From contig OY726565.1 of assembly GCA_963383645.1 (NCBI GenBank), positions 34,018,529-34,082,528 of the forward strand: DNA of 64,000 nucleotides, given 5' to 3'. The stretch's first letter is position 1. The number at the start of each line of letters is the position of its first letter. Of the stretch, positions 1-10,189 are shown piece after piece. This stretch comes from Muscardinus avellanarius (taxonomy: Eukaryota; Chordata; Mammalia; Rodentia; Gliridae). A program made the translations under genes and the position numbers. The notes under the pieces are model-generated. The model did no database searches. It was not told the origin of the DNA and saw nothing but the letters and a program-made list of their open reading frames with translations.

Positions 1-507
1 GTTCATTCTAGGAAGTGGTTTAGGCTGTAATGCTTACTCCTCTTATCAATTGCATTTTATTCTTAAGGGGAGTGCAAGGGCAGTATTCTTCAAGTGTACA
101 CTTAATTAGCCGAGGTACAAAAACCTTTCACTCTGAACATCAACTTAGAAGTTGTGTGCAGGCTTATTTTGTAAGTTGATGGAAATGAAAGAATGCATGG
201 GATCTCAGTAACCAAGAAGTAGTTTAGAAGTGATACATGGTCAGAGGAAAACAGCCACATGTGTCATTGGAGACAACTACTATGATAGTTGCCTTGCCTC
301 TTGCAGAAATCAGTCCACATGTATGATAGAGACCACTCCAATCCCAGGACATACATGAGGGATGGGGAATTACCTAAAGAGGTTAAATTTGCTGAGTTCT
401 ATATAAAGGACAAGTAGGTAAATCAAACTACATATTTAATTATTATTTGGAATTGACTTTATACCTGTTTTTGGTTTTTATTTTAATAAATATATTTGTT
501 CATTTAT
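1..507. other. Unclassified intronic sequence
   Basis: No gene, RNA or recognisable repeat seen. The sequence is moderately AT-rich and ends at the 3' end of an antisense L1. By position it should be intron of LCA5, whose visible exons start 21 kb further on. Confidence 0.4.
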
Positions 508-561
508 TTTTCTCATTTTTTATTTTTAATTATTGGTGCATTGTAGTCATACATCTTTTTT

Positions 562-769
562 ATTGTGTGGTACTGAGGGTGGAACCCAGAGGCTTTTCTG
601 CCTCCAGGATATACTCCCAGACCTATTTTATACTTTATTTGGAAACAGGGTCTCACTAAGTTGCTGAGAGCCTCACTAAGTAGCTGAGGCTGGCTTCTAA
701 CCTGTTTGATCCTCCTGTCTCAGCCTCGCAAGCACGGAGATTACAAGTGTGCACCACCATGCCCAGCTC
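562..769 (-). mobile_element. B1-ID dimer SINE, intermediate form
   Basis: The right (ID-like) unit appears first as gtggtactgagggtggaacc and the left B1-like unit ends near 769. The linker (ctcccagacctattttata) is of the younger type, but the left unit keeps the tract lost in the young subfamily. The TSD tagtcatacatctt flanks it at 544-557 and 770-783, splitting the L1 3' end. Confidence 0.85.
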
Positions 770-1661
770 ATAGTCATACATCTTAATGGGGTTAACAAGA
801 TTGTAGAGGCATACATGCACACACCTTTTAGCCCTTCCCCAATTCCCACCCCATTTGCTTCCCCCTCTTTCCTCATGTTTGGCTTAGTGATTGACTTTTG
901 AATCATATTTTTGAATGTACATCAAGTACATTAGGAAATTTCCCTCTCTCCCCTCCCATCACCTTCAGGTTGCCTTATTTGGTCATCTGTGGTTTTTCCT
1001 TCTTTGTCTAGATTTCTTCTATGACCCTTTTTCTCCCTAGCTTCCATATATTAGGGAGAGCATTTGATTTTTTACTTTTTGTGACTGACTAATCTCACTT
1101 AGCATAGTACTCTCCAGATCCATTAATTTCCCTGCAAGTGATGTAATTTTGTTCTTCTTTATTAACTGAGTAAAATTCCATTGTGTACATATTCCACAGT
1201 TTTGTAATTCATTCATCTGTTGATGGACATCTTGGCTGGCTCCATAGTTTGGCAGTTGAGAATTTTGCAGCTATGAAAAAAGATATGTATACATTAGTTT
1301 GGTAGTTTGGTTTCCATTCTTTTGGGTAGATACCCAGAAGTGGTATTGCTGGATCATATGGTAGGTTTGTTCCCATTCTTCTGAGGATCCTCCATACTGT
1401 TTTACAAAGTGGTTGCATTAAGTTGCATCCCACCAACAATGTTTAGAGTTCCTACTTCTCCACATCCTCGCCAGCATTTGTTGTTGTTTGTGTTTTGAAT
1501 GATTGCCATTCTAGTTGGAGTTAGGTGAAATCTCAGGGTAGTTTTGACTTACATCTCTCTGATTGCTTCTGATGTTGAACATTTTTTTCATACATTTATT
1601 GGCCATTTGAATTTCTTCTTTTGTTAAATGTCTATTTAGTTCACTTGCCCTTTTTTTTTTT

Positions 1662-1877
1662 CTTTCTTTTCCTGCACCTGGGATTAAACCCAGGGGCATT
1701 CTATCTTTGAGCTATGCCCCCAGCCCTATTTTTTTAAAATTCTTTATTTTGAAACAGGGTTACACAAAGTTGCAGAGGGCCTCACTAAGTAGTTGAGACT
1801 GGCTGTGAACCTGCAATCCTACTATTTCAGCATCCCAAGCACTGGGATTACAATTGTATACTATCATGCCGGGCTAC
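1662..1877 (-). mobile_element. B1-ID dimer SINE, older type
   Basis: Antisense copy. The right unit reads acctgggattaaacccaggggc; the left unit ends gggattacaattgtatactatcatgccgg (split here only for description). It interrupts the L1 sequence that continues with 'cttgcccattttttaattg' on its far side. Confidence 0.8.
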
Positions 1878-2546
1878 TTGCCCATTTTTTAATTGAATAT
1901 TTGGTTTCTTGACGATGAGTTTCTTGAATTATTTGTATATTCTAGATATTAGTCCTCTAATATCAGAGGAGTAGTTGGCAAAAATTTTCTTTCATTCTGT
2001 CTGCTCTCTTTTGAGGTTCTTGATAGTTTCCCTTGCTGTACAGTTTAATGCAATCCCATGTATTGATCCTCATTTTAATTTCTTGTGCCTTTGGGCTTTT
2101 GTTGAGAAAGTTTTTACCTGTGCCTATGTGCTAAAGTGTTGGACCTAAGCCCTCTTCAAGGATCTGTAAGATCTCTGGTCTTATTTTCAAGCCTTTGATC
2201 CATCTTGAATTGACTCTTGTGCAGGACGAGAAAGTAGGGTTTATTTCCCTTTATCTGCACATGGTTAACCATTTTTGCCAACACCATTTTTTGAAAGGCT
2301 ATCTTTTTTAAGTATATTATTGGCCCCTTTGTAAAAAAAAAAATCAGTTGGCTTTAAGTGTGTGGATTTGTTTCTGAGTCTTCTATTCTGTGCCACTAAT
2401 CTGTGTGTCTGTTTTTGTGCCAAAACCATGCTGTTTTTATTAATTTGGCTTTGTAGAATAGTTTGAAGTGATGCCTCCTGCATGGTTCTTGTTGCTGAGA
2501 ACTTCTTTGGCTATTCTAGGTTTTTTGTTCCAAATGAAAATTTTTT

Positions 2547-2750
2547 TGTGTGGTACTGGGGATGGAACCAGAGGCATTCAACCTTTGAGCTACACCCCAA
2601 CCCTATTTTTTTATTCTTTATTTTGAAACAGGATCTCACTGAGTTGCAAAGAGCCTCACTAAGTAGCTGAGGCTGTCTGTGAACTATGATCCTCCTTTCT
2701 CAGCCTCCCAAATGCTGGGATTGCAAGCATGTGCCACCATGCCTGGCTCT
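2547..2750 (-). mobile_element. B1-ID dimer SINE, older type
   Basis: Antisense copy inside the L1. The repeated flanks ccaaatgaa (about 2530 and 2751) are the likely TSD. The ATP5MF retrocopy later inserted immediately beside it. Confidence 0.85.
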
Positions 2751-2774
2751 CCAAATGAATTTAAGGACTGATTT

Positions 2775-2801
2775 ATTTTCTTTCTTTTCTTTTCTTTCTT
2801 T

Positions 2802-2892
<91 letters not shown>

Positions 2893-2893
2893 C
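2775..2893 (-). repeat. (TTTC)n / (GAAA)n microsatellite, former poly(A) tail
   Basis: About 115 bp of TTTC repeats sits exactly where the poly(A) tail of the minus-strand ATP5MF retrocopy should be, between its 3' UTR remnant and the left TSD. The tail appears to have evolved into a GAAA microsatellite. Confidence 0.85.
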
Positions 2894-2910
2894 CAGTCAG
2901 TGGCCCCTCT

Positions 2911-3176
2911 TCAGTAGTACTTGCGGTACTGCTCATGCTTGAGTTCCTTGTAAGACAGGCAATAGCTGAAAAGCACATAAGCCGCCAGCACCATGTTGAG
3001 CCCGGCGATGCTCCCTTTCTTCACATTGATGTACTTGTTGTAGTACCGGTGGTAACCTCTCTGAAATGCTCCAGTAATGACTGAAGGGTGAAATCTCGCA
3101 TCAGTATCCAGCTTGGCAACTCTGCTAGTTTGACATCCATGAGTTTCTTCTCTTTCAGTGGTACGACTGACGCCAT
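2911..3176 (-). pseudogene. ATP5MF: Processed pseudogene of ATP synthase subunit f
   Basis: On the minus strand this is an intronless copy of ATP5MF (formerly ATP5J2), a small single-pass subunit of the membrane sector of mitochondrial ATP synthase. The short 88-residue form is recognisable: start MASVVPLKEKK, then ELPSWILMRDF, a GYHRYYNKYINVKKGS stretch, one hydrophobic membrane segment (about residues 60-78), and end KHEQYRKYY plus stop. One base is missing just after ILMRDFT (a run of three C where four are expected), so the frame shifts and a full protein cannot be made. The length, 266 nt, is one short of 89 codons. The identical 19-bp sequence tgaatttaaggactgattt flanks the insert at 2756-2774 and 3191-3209. 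With the A-rich tail, this shows L1-mediated retroposition. Confidence 0.93.
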
Positions 3177-3292
3177 CTTGGAGTCCTGGTTGAATTTAAG
3201 GACTGATTTTCTATGTCTGTGACAATGACCTTGGCAACTTAATGGGTGTTTTGTGGAATCTGTAGATCACTTTTGGAAGAATGGCCATTTTC

Positions 3293-3350
3293 TTTTTATT
3301 GGTGCATTGTATTCATACATCATAGTGGGATAAAAAAAAACTTGTGTAGA
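3293..3350 (-). mobile_element. Extremely 5'-truncated L1 tail insertion
   Basis: About 58 bp lies between two copies of ccattttc (3285-3292 and 3351-3358). It contains the L1 3' terminus in antisense (tttttattggtgcattgta), the same terminus seen at 527-544. Removing it restores the host L1 sequence, which is seen intact in reverse complement near 61720-61735. Confidence 0.7.
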
Positions 3351-3379
3351 CCATTTTCATGATATTTATTCTGCCTAAA

Positions 3380-3937
3380 ACAAACTCTTTGTGACATTTA
3401 GTCACACATATATCCCAATGCAATAATACTAAGAGACTTCAACACTCTTCTCACATTGCTAGACTGATCTTCTAGACAAAAGGTCCTAAAGAACACCATA
3501 AACCAAATGGACCTATTAGACACATACAGATTATTCCACCCAACTATAGCAGAGTTCACCTTTTTCTCAGCTGCCCATGGAACCTTTTTCAAAATAGACC
3601 ACATCCTGGGCCACAAATTGAGCACTAGCAAATTAAACAAATGTGACATACTCCCCTGCATCTTTTCAGGTCACTATGGAATGAAACTAGAAATCAACTA
3701 TAAGAAGACCTAGAGTAACTACATAAACATATGGAGACTGAACACCACACTATTGATTTGAGGAATGGGTCATAGAATAAGTAAGGGGAGAAATTAAGAA
3801 ATTCCTAAGAATAAATGAAAATAGAGACACAACCTATCAGAACCTCTGGGACACATTGAAGGTAGTATTAGGAGGAAAATTCATAAGACTAAATGTTCAC
3901 ATAATAAGAACAGAAAAAAATCTTATGACACACTTAC
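3380..3937 (+). mobile_element. Inverted 5' segment of the 518-3937 L1
   Basis: Plus-strand ORF2 endonuclease sequence: peptides [14 protein letters not shown], TFFKIDHILGHK and KLEINYKK are readable around 3507-3710. A stop follows at the tag within 'gacctagagtaac'. It matches the minus-strand ORF2 copy at 60519-61181. Confidence 0.75.
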
Positions 3938-3947
3938 TTTTCTCATT

Positions 3948-4024
3948 AGATGATGTTTTAATTTTAAAATTTATTAACTGATACCTAAAACATAAAATTG
4001 TATATATTAATGGGGTACTATTTT
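3948..4024. other. Short AT-rich spacer
   Basis: No feature seen between the L1 and the next SINE. Confidence 0.4.
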
Positions 4025-4246
4025 AAATTTTTTTTTTTTTTTTGCGGTACTGGAGATGGAACCCATGGGCATTCTACCTTCAAGCTATACCCCCAGCCCT
4101 ATTTTTATTCTTTATTTTGAAACAGGGTCTCACTGAATTGCAGAGGGCCTCACTAAGTAGTAGCTGAGGCTATCCACAAACTGGGATCCTCCTGTCACAG
4201 CCTCCCAAATGCTGGGATTATAAGTGTGTGCCACCAAGCCTGGCTC
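4025..4246 (-). mobile_element. B1-ID dimer SINE, older type
   Basis: Antisense; starts tttttgcggtactggagatgg and ends at 'caccaagcctggctca'. The T-run at the left is its A-tail. Confidence 0.85.
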
Positions 4247-4759
4247 ATGTTAAGTTTTGATACATGTAAATGTACTGCATAATGTGTAAATCAGGTTAAA
4301 TATTTATCTTCTCAAATATTTCTTTATGGTGTGAACTATCAAAATTCCTTCTTCAGCTCTTTGAAATATGCAGTACATTGTTGTATTCTATAGTTACCCT
4401 ATAGTATAGTAGCACACTTCAAAAATGTGTAGACTAGAGTCCTGTCAGAGTAGCAGCTCTACTTTAACATTTATTTATCTTGTAGTAATTCTCATACATA
4501 TTTTTACTTAATTTTAATTTTTAAAACTTCAGTGTATAGACAGTCTAACATTTTTAAGCAGAAAAACACAGTTTTTAGTTATATAATATTGGAAAATTTA
4601 AATAATATAGGAAAATTTAAATTCTTTTTCTCCAAACCCATTTATATCCTTAAAAATCATCAAAAGCCCTCCCCCACAAAGCTTTGTTTATAGGTCTATC
4701 GATGTTTACTATATCAGTAATTAAATCAGAAATTAAAATTGATAATATTTAAAAATTTC
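4247..4759. other. AT-rich intronic sequence, nothing recognised
   Basis: No open frame or repeat family recognised. The style (long runs of A/T, atgtgtaaatcaggttaaat) could hide an old L1 remnant. Confidence 0.35.
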
Positions 4760-4958
4760 TTAGCTGGATGTGGTAGCACATGCTTATAATCCTAATACTT
4801 GGGAGACTGAGACAGGAAGATTGCACATTCAAGACCAGCCTCAGCAATCTAGTGAGACCCTGTTTCAAAACAAAACAAAATATGGGCTCGGGGTATAGGG
4901 GTATAGATTAGAGGTAAAATGTTTCTGGGTTCAATCCCCAGTACAAAAAAAAAAACCT
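4760..4958 (+). mobile_element. B1-ID dimer SINE
   Basis: Sense copy, from agctggatgtggtagcacatgc to caatccccagtac plus an A11 tail. The middle is shortened and diverged. Confidence 0.8.
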
Positions 4959-5046
4959 TAATTCACTTAGATAATAAATGATAATATGTCATAAAATCTT
5001 TTAATAAAAATATTTCAACCCCCAAGTAAATTAGGACAAGAATGGC

Positions 5047-5047
5047 T

Positions 5048-5118
<71 letters not shown>

Positions 5119-5127
5119 CTTTCTTTT
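5047..5127. repeat. (TTTC)n microsatellite at a SINE tail
   Basis: About 80 bp of TTTC units directly abuts the 3' end of the antisense SINE at 5125. It most likely grew from that SINE's A-rich tail. Confidence 0.85.
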
Positions 5128-5303
5128 TGTAGTACTGGGGTTCCTGGAAGCCCTTCTACCTCCGGGTTACACTCCTAGACCTATTTTTATATTTTTATTT
5201 GGACAGGGTCTCTTAAGCCAGCGTGGCTGGTTTCAAACCAGCGCGATCCTCCTGTCTCTGCCTCCCAAGTGCGGGAATTACAAGCGTGTGCCACCACGCC
5301 CGG
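5125..5303 (-). mobile_element. B1-ID dimer SINE, young subfamily
   Basis: Antisense; diagnostic ggggttcctggaagcccttc in the right unit and the shortened 'ctcttaagccagcgtggctgg' left unit. CpG-rich, hence recent. Confidence 0.88.
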
Positions 5304-5607
5304 TGTTGTATGTTTCTTTAATGTCTGGATTGATAGAGGACATATGGATACTTACATCTGCTTCTGCATTCAGTCTATTGTAATATGTTATGGTCAATAA
5401 ATGTGAAAAAATTCAGCTTCATAAAGCTATTTACAGTAGTTAGAAAATGGAGGAATATTTTAGTAGCCTTTTTAGAAAACTGGATATTCTCCTTTGATAT
5501 GCTAAAACTTAATAAGTGATATTTCTTAACCGTGAGTGAAAATTGGAATATGAATCTCAAACTGTATCAGTGTCTTTGAATACGGTCTCCTTAAAATATA
5601 GTTGTCT
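5304..5607. other. Intronic sequence, nothing recognised
   Basis: Unique-looking AT-rich DNA between two SINEs, without a convincing open frame or known repeat. Confidence 0.35.
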
Positions 5608-5798
5608 GGCTGGGCGTGGTGGTGCACGCTTGTAATCCCCGTGCTTGGGAGGTGGAGATAGGAGGATTGTGCAGGTTCGAAGCCAGCCTCACTGGCTTAA
5701 GAGACCCTGTTTCCTGTTTCCAAATTTAAAAAGTATAAAAATAGGTCTGGGAGTGTAGCCCAGAGGTAGAAGGGTTTCCAGGAACCCCAGTACTACCT
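5608..5798 (+). mobile_element. B1-ID dimer SINE, young subfamily
   Basis: Sense; ggctgggcgtggtggtgcac to aaccccagtactacc. It has the gtaatccccgtgcttggg variant and the 'ctggcttaagagaccctg' deletion form. Confidence 0.88.
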
Positions 5799-7919
5799 CC
5801 CCAAATATATATATATTAGTCTGTAATCTCCTTTCAAAGAATGTCTTACTCAGGCATGATTTTGTTACATCATGCATTGGTCATTTGGGAAATACTTGTT
5901 CATTGAGTTTTGAAGATTTCTGAATGTTGACATGTTTCATTGTATGAGATTACATCCATGGAGCCTTTGGAAAACTCCACTGTACCCTCATCACACAATG
6001 AAGATAGCAAATAGTATCTTATTATTCTAAAATAGTTTTGAGCTTGAAAACCTCCAGAAGTCTCAGCTGTCTATACGGGTTCCTACATCAGTCTTTGAGA
6101 ATCACTGATTTAACATAAGCAGTTCTTTGTTAGCACTTCATTTGTGATTTCCCCAACTTGCAGTTTCTTTTAATGACTACCAGCCGGTACCACTTCCCAC
6201 TGGGCCTGTGACTGGCATCAAGTAGGGGTTCAAGGTAAAGGTATGAATGCTGTTTTAACTTCGTATAAGAAAGATGTAGGGGCTGTCTTCCTGATTAAGG
6301 ATGTAGCAGCAGAAAAATAGCTATGACCAGCAGCATGTCATTAAGCAAATATCATGAATTGTAATTATCATAAGAATGCAAAATAATCATATGAAAATTA
6401 TCTTTTAAGCTTTATGAAAAGTTAAAAAGTGATTTAATGTATATAATTAAAAGAACTCCAGTAAACTGTAGAATAAACATTTATTACATTAAAAATATAA
6501 CTTTAAATTTCAGATTGGCACAGAGTGAGTTACTTTGTCAGAAAAACACAGTGAAATGTTGAAGACTTTATATCTTGTCTTATATATTTGTAAAAATTTA
6601 TGGGAATGATTTCCATGTCATAGAACTCAGTATCATAGAATTGTGAAAGGATGTATGGATAGACTTCTTTTTCTTTTGATAGATTTTTCTGTAAGAGAAT
6701 GACATTCAAATTCCCTTCATCCTAGAGCTGCCCTTGAATGGGTATTTAAGTATCTCTTGTTGATAAAAGAATAATGCTCATCACTGCAAACCATTTTCAA
6801 AGGTAAGAATGAAGTTAGTATTTTCTTGCCTTTACTCACCAGCCAAGTAGGTCCATTTCCCTTCATTGTTCCCCGCCATGCTTTCCATGTCTAGGTTTCT
6901 GCTCTAAAGGTTTTTCTGCCCTTTTGTCCTTCAGAAAAGCAGATACTCCCTCCCCCCACCATTGCCTCACCTATCTGTTTTGCGTTATTTGAAATGAGGA
7001 GCTACTTGGGACAGAAGAATGGAGGACGAGTCAACAGGCAGCACTGTTGTCCTCCTCTGACTTTGTGCAGCTCTTAGCCCCCATGTTTCAGTTACTTTGA
7101 GGAATTAAATGGAATGATTTCTGAGGTGTCTTTCAGATCTGAAATTTGATGAGTAAAGTCATTCTGTAAGGCTTTTATGTGCCAAGTGTTTTTAGTGTGC
7201 TAAACTTCTTTATTCTTCCTACCACCACCAAAATTAGGCTTTATTATATCTATTACAGAATTTTGGAGAGATGAAAAAATCATGGTGTTGGAAAAATAAA
7301 TTGCTTGTAAAATAAGTATTATTCATTGAAATCCGTCTAATTTTTACTATATAATAGAAAGAATTGGCCAGGTGTTGCTGTTCTTATAAAGATGTTCATA
7401 TGCATGTATATTAATAATTTATAAAAGTAGCTTTTTAACCATTTCTGGAGGGCAAAGATTTAAAATGGGATTACAAGAACTATGGTTGAAAGGTAAAGTT
7501 TAAAATGATATCAGAAATTAATTTTGGCAGGGACCTTAGGAACTGCCCATTTAAATAGAACAATTGTTAAAGCAACTTTGTGTTGATATTTAAGATAACA
7601 ATTGTATTGAAAAAGTAATGCAAGCACTAAAAGAGGGTTTAAAATTCAAATACAAAAAGGCATACAATGAAATGTTTCCATTCTATGCTATGTTTATAGG
7701 TCCTTTTCCAAGAAACAATTAAGAAATTGTCTCTACCTATACAAGGTAATGCTGTGTTTTTACCATGGTACTACAGATAGTGTTCTGTGCACGTTCTTCA
7801 GTCCATTTTTTTCATGGAATAGTGTATTTTGTAACATTTTATGTAGCATGGTGTGCATGTGTAAACACACATATGCACATATGCAAAAATCAGATTCATG
7901 CTATTAATTTTATTTATAT
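5799..7919. other. Largely unique intronic DNA
   Basis: About 2.1 kb with no SINE or L1 that I can recognise. A weak resemblance to the terminus of a MER5-type hAT element (gtctttgagaatcactgatt near 6090) is too short to call. No splice-flanked exon-like open frame was seen. This is the longest repeat-poor stretch in the upstream intron. Confidence 0.4.
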
Positions 7920-8099
7920 TTTGGTGTTGAGGGTGGAACCCAGGAGCCTTCTATCTCCAGGCTATAACCCCAGCCCTATCTTATTTTTTATTTGTAAATA
8001 GGGTCTCCCTAAGTTGCTTAGGCTGACTTTGAACCTGAGACCACCCTGTCTCAGACTCCCAAGTACTGGTATTACATGAGTGAGCCAGCACACCTGGCT
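7920..8099 (-). mobile_element. B1-ID dimer SINE
   Basis: Antisense; ttggtgttgagggtggaacc to cagcacacctggcta, with a diverged left unit. Confidence 0.8.
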
Positions 8100-8128
8100 A
8101 GATTCACTCTTTTAAAAGGTGTGTATTC

Positions 8129-8448
8129 AGCTGGGCATGGTGGTGCACATTTGTAATCCCAATACTTGGGAGGCTGAGACAGGAGGATCACAGACTTAAG
8201 AACAGCCTCAGCATGTAGTAAGACTCATCAACCTAGCAAGACCCTGTTTAAAAAATATATATAGGGTGGTGTATTCATTTCGAGTCACCCCTCCATGCCA
8301 GTATGGTGTGGAGCTGTATTTCTATTTTCTGTATTTCTATCTTTCTAATAAACTTCTTTAAATCTTCAAAAAATATATAGGGCTAGTGGTGTAGCTTGGA
8401 GGTAGAATGACTCTGGGTTCAATCCCCAGTACTCCCCCCAAAAAAGGA
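8129..8448 (+). mobile_element. B1-ID dimer SINE split by a later insertion
   Basis: Sense. The left unit (agctgggcatggtggtgcac to agaccctgttta) and the right unit (gggctagtggtgtagcttgg to ccccagtactcccccc) are separated at the A-rich linker by about 100 bp of foreign sequence at 8268-8367. Confidence 0.85.
8268..8367 (+). mobile_element. Retroposed transcript 3' end, source unknown
   Basis: Sequence unrelated to the SINE sits between near-identical copies of aaaaaatatat...aggg (8250-8266 and 8368-8382). It carries an AATAAA signal (8347-8352) and ends about 15 bp later at an A-rich stretch. This fits a strongly 5'-truncated, polyadenylated RNA copied by L1 machinery. The tail 'aataaacttcttt' resembles LTR polyadenylation regions, but I cannot assign it. 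Confidence 0.6.
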
Positions 8449-8511
8449 AATCATTGGCTTAGCAAAGTATTTAAAAATCATTTTTGGGTATTTTTTAATA
8501 TGAATTTTTTT

Positions 8512-8714
8512 TTCTTGATACTGGGGGTAGAGCCCAGGGAAATTCTACCTCTGAGCTACACCTCCAGCCCTATTTTATTTTTTTAATTTGAAACAGGGAC
8601 TCACTAAGTTGCTGAATTTCTCACTATGTTGCTGAGGCTAACCTTGAATCTGTGATCTTCCCATCTCAGCCTCCCAAGTACTGGGATTACAGGCATGTGC
8701 CACCACACCCCACT
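8512..8714 (-). mobile_element. B1-ID dimer SINE, older type
   Basis: Antisense; gatactgggggtagagcccagg to gccaccacacccc, preceded by its T-run. Confidence 0.85.
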
Positions 8715-9239
8715 AATATAGTTTCTAAAGACTGCTACTGGGTAATAATAGTTTTGCTTGCAAATTATTTGCTTGCAAATTATTGTTAATACTTTCCAAT
8801 ATATATTATGTAGTATACATCTGACTTTTATACTATATACTATACCCTGTGCATTTATATAGACATACATTTGTATTTTATAACTGTATACTGTAGTAGA
8901 AATATATTATTGATATAAATGTTATGTAGTAAATGCAGTAAGTCATACTTGTTTTTTAATAGAGTAATGTGGACTGGTTTAAAATAATACTAAAAAGCTT
9001 TTCAGTTGAATATTAAACTGCACCCAAAGGATGAAGATGGATAAACAGCTGTGAACTTGGAGAGGTTTCTCCGTGGGTGTGTTGGGGTGCCATGTAAGTC
9101 CCTGTCCACAGCTTTCAGTTTTCAGTGAATTTGACCAGGCTCCTAAAGGCCAAAAACAAGTCTTACTTGATTTCATGTTTGCAACATTTGACTGTCTGGT
9201 ACCAAATTAGTGTTTCTTAAAAGAATAAATGGCTGGATA
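8715..9239. other. AT-rich intronic sequence
   Basis: No gene or repeat recognised. A small local duplication of 'gcttgcaaattatt' occurs at about 8757-8785. Confidence 0.4.
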
Positions 9240-9530
9240 GATTGATGAAATAAACTAGCATTCATGACAGGGACATAACACATACACAGCACTTGGTGAG
9301 CTTCCCCCGGCTCTCTCCCCATTCCCTCCCCTGCCCCATACATGACATTGAAATTCACATTAGTAATCTTACATATGTGCATAACTTCAGTGGCAGTGTT
9401 TCCTTCATTGATTCTCCTCCTCACGCCCGCCAGCCCCCCTAGACCCTCCATTGTTCCACTGGGTTTTATCTTCCATTATCTAAAGTCTTTCTTGTATCCC
9501 AGTGATTCCTTACCTTCTGTATTTTCTTCT
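9240..9530 (-). mobile_element. Old L1 3' end fragment
   Basis: Antisense L1 3' UTR: 'cacagcacttggtgagcttccccc' followed by a C-rich tract and ttccattatctaaagtc. It resembles the complement of the sense L1 3' end at 54500-54780, an older subfamily than the one at 518. Confidence 0.6.
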
Positions 9531-9625
9531 TTTGTCAAATTTAATTTCATAAATCAATTTAGCTTGTTTAATTATGAAATATTTTTAACATATGGAAAAG
9601 ATAATATTTAAAACATCCATGTGGA

Positions 9626-9842
9626 GTCAGGGATGGTGGTGCAAGTTTGTTATTCCAGTATTTGGGAGACTGAGACAGTAGGATCATACAGGTTAGAAGC
9701 CAGCCTCAGCTACTTAGTGAGGCTCTTAGCAACTCAGTGAGATCCTGTTTCCAAATAAAATATAAAGTAGGTCTGGGAGTGTAGCCTGGAGGTAGAAAAA
9801 CCCTGGGTTCCACCCCCAGTTTCACCAAACAAACAAACAAAA
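9626..9842 (+). mobile_element. B1-ID dimer SINE, intermediate form
   Basis: Sense. The linker is young-type (ccaaataaaatataaagtag and gtctgggagtgtagcctgg), but the left unit still has 'gctacttagtgaggctcttag' and the right unit ends ccctgggttccacccccag. It links the old and young subfamilies. The tail is (CAAA)n. Confidence 0.85.
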
Positions 9843-10189
9843 ATAATGTTACATTAAAGTTCCCCTGTATCTCTTCTCCAAATATTCCTCTATTCTCCCT
9901 TCTGAAAAGTAACTACTTTCCTCAAGTAGTTAGATATGTTTTCTTTTCAATTGATATATTTTCTATTTAAATGTACTTTTAGAAATTAACCTTATTTTAA
10001 TAGTACAGGTTCATTAATAAGTTGTACCTGTTAATAAAAATAAAAAGTAAAAATATCCTCACTATTCAGAAATCACCATTTTTAGGTGTATCTTTCTTAT
10101 AAATGTTTTATAATATATAGTAATTTATAATAATATATAATTTATAATAATATATACACATATGGAAATATTCTATCATTAACTTTTTG
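9843..10189. other. AT-rich spacer
   Basis: Low-complexity A/T sequence with TATA-rich patches at 10110-10160; no gene seen. Confidence 0.4.

Larger units (their letters stand above)
518..3937 (-). mobile_element. L1 LINE, minus strand, with 5' inversion
   Basis: On the minus strand this reads as an L1 3' UTR (polypurine tract near 840-880) followed upstream by ORF2 C-terminal and reverse-transcriptase sequence as far as about 3379. Orientation then flips: 3380-3937 is plus-strand ORF2 endonuclease sequence. This is the classic 5' inversion of twin priming. A 10-bp direct repeat (ttttctcatt at 508-517 and 3938-3947) fits a TSD. Three SINEs, a gene retrocopy and a tiny L1 tail have inserted into it. 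All reading frames are broken, so the element is dead. Confidence 0.75.

Noticed and set aside
447..659. 70-codon frame rich in Phe/Ile/Leu
   Set aside because: AT-rich L1 tail plus SINE; the membrane-like appearance is compositional.
2686..3084. 132-codon plus-strand frame and its minus-strand partner
   Set aside because: Both are created by the (TTTC)n microsatellite joined to SINE and to the antisense of the ATP5MF copy.
6020..6112. MER5-like DNA transposon terminus
   Set aside because: Only about 20 bases resemble the terminus, too little to support an element.
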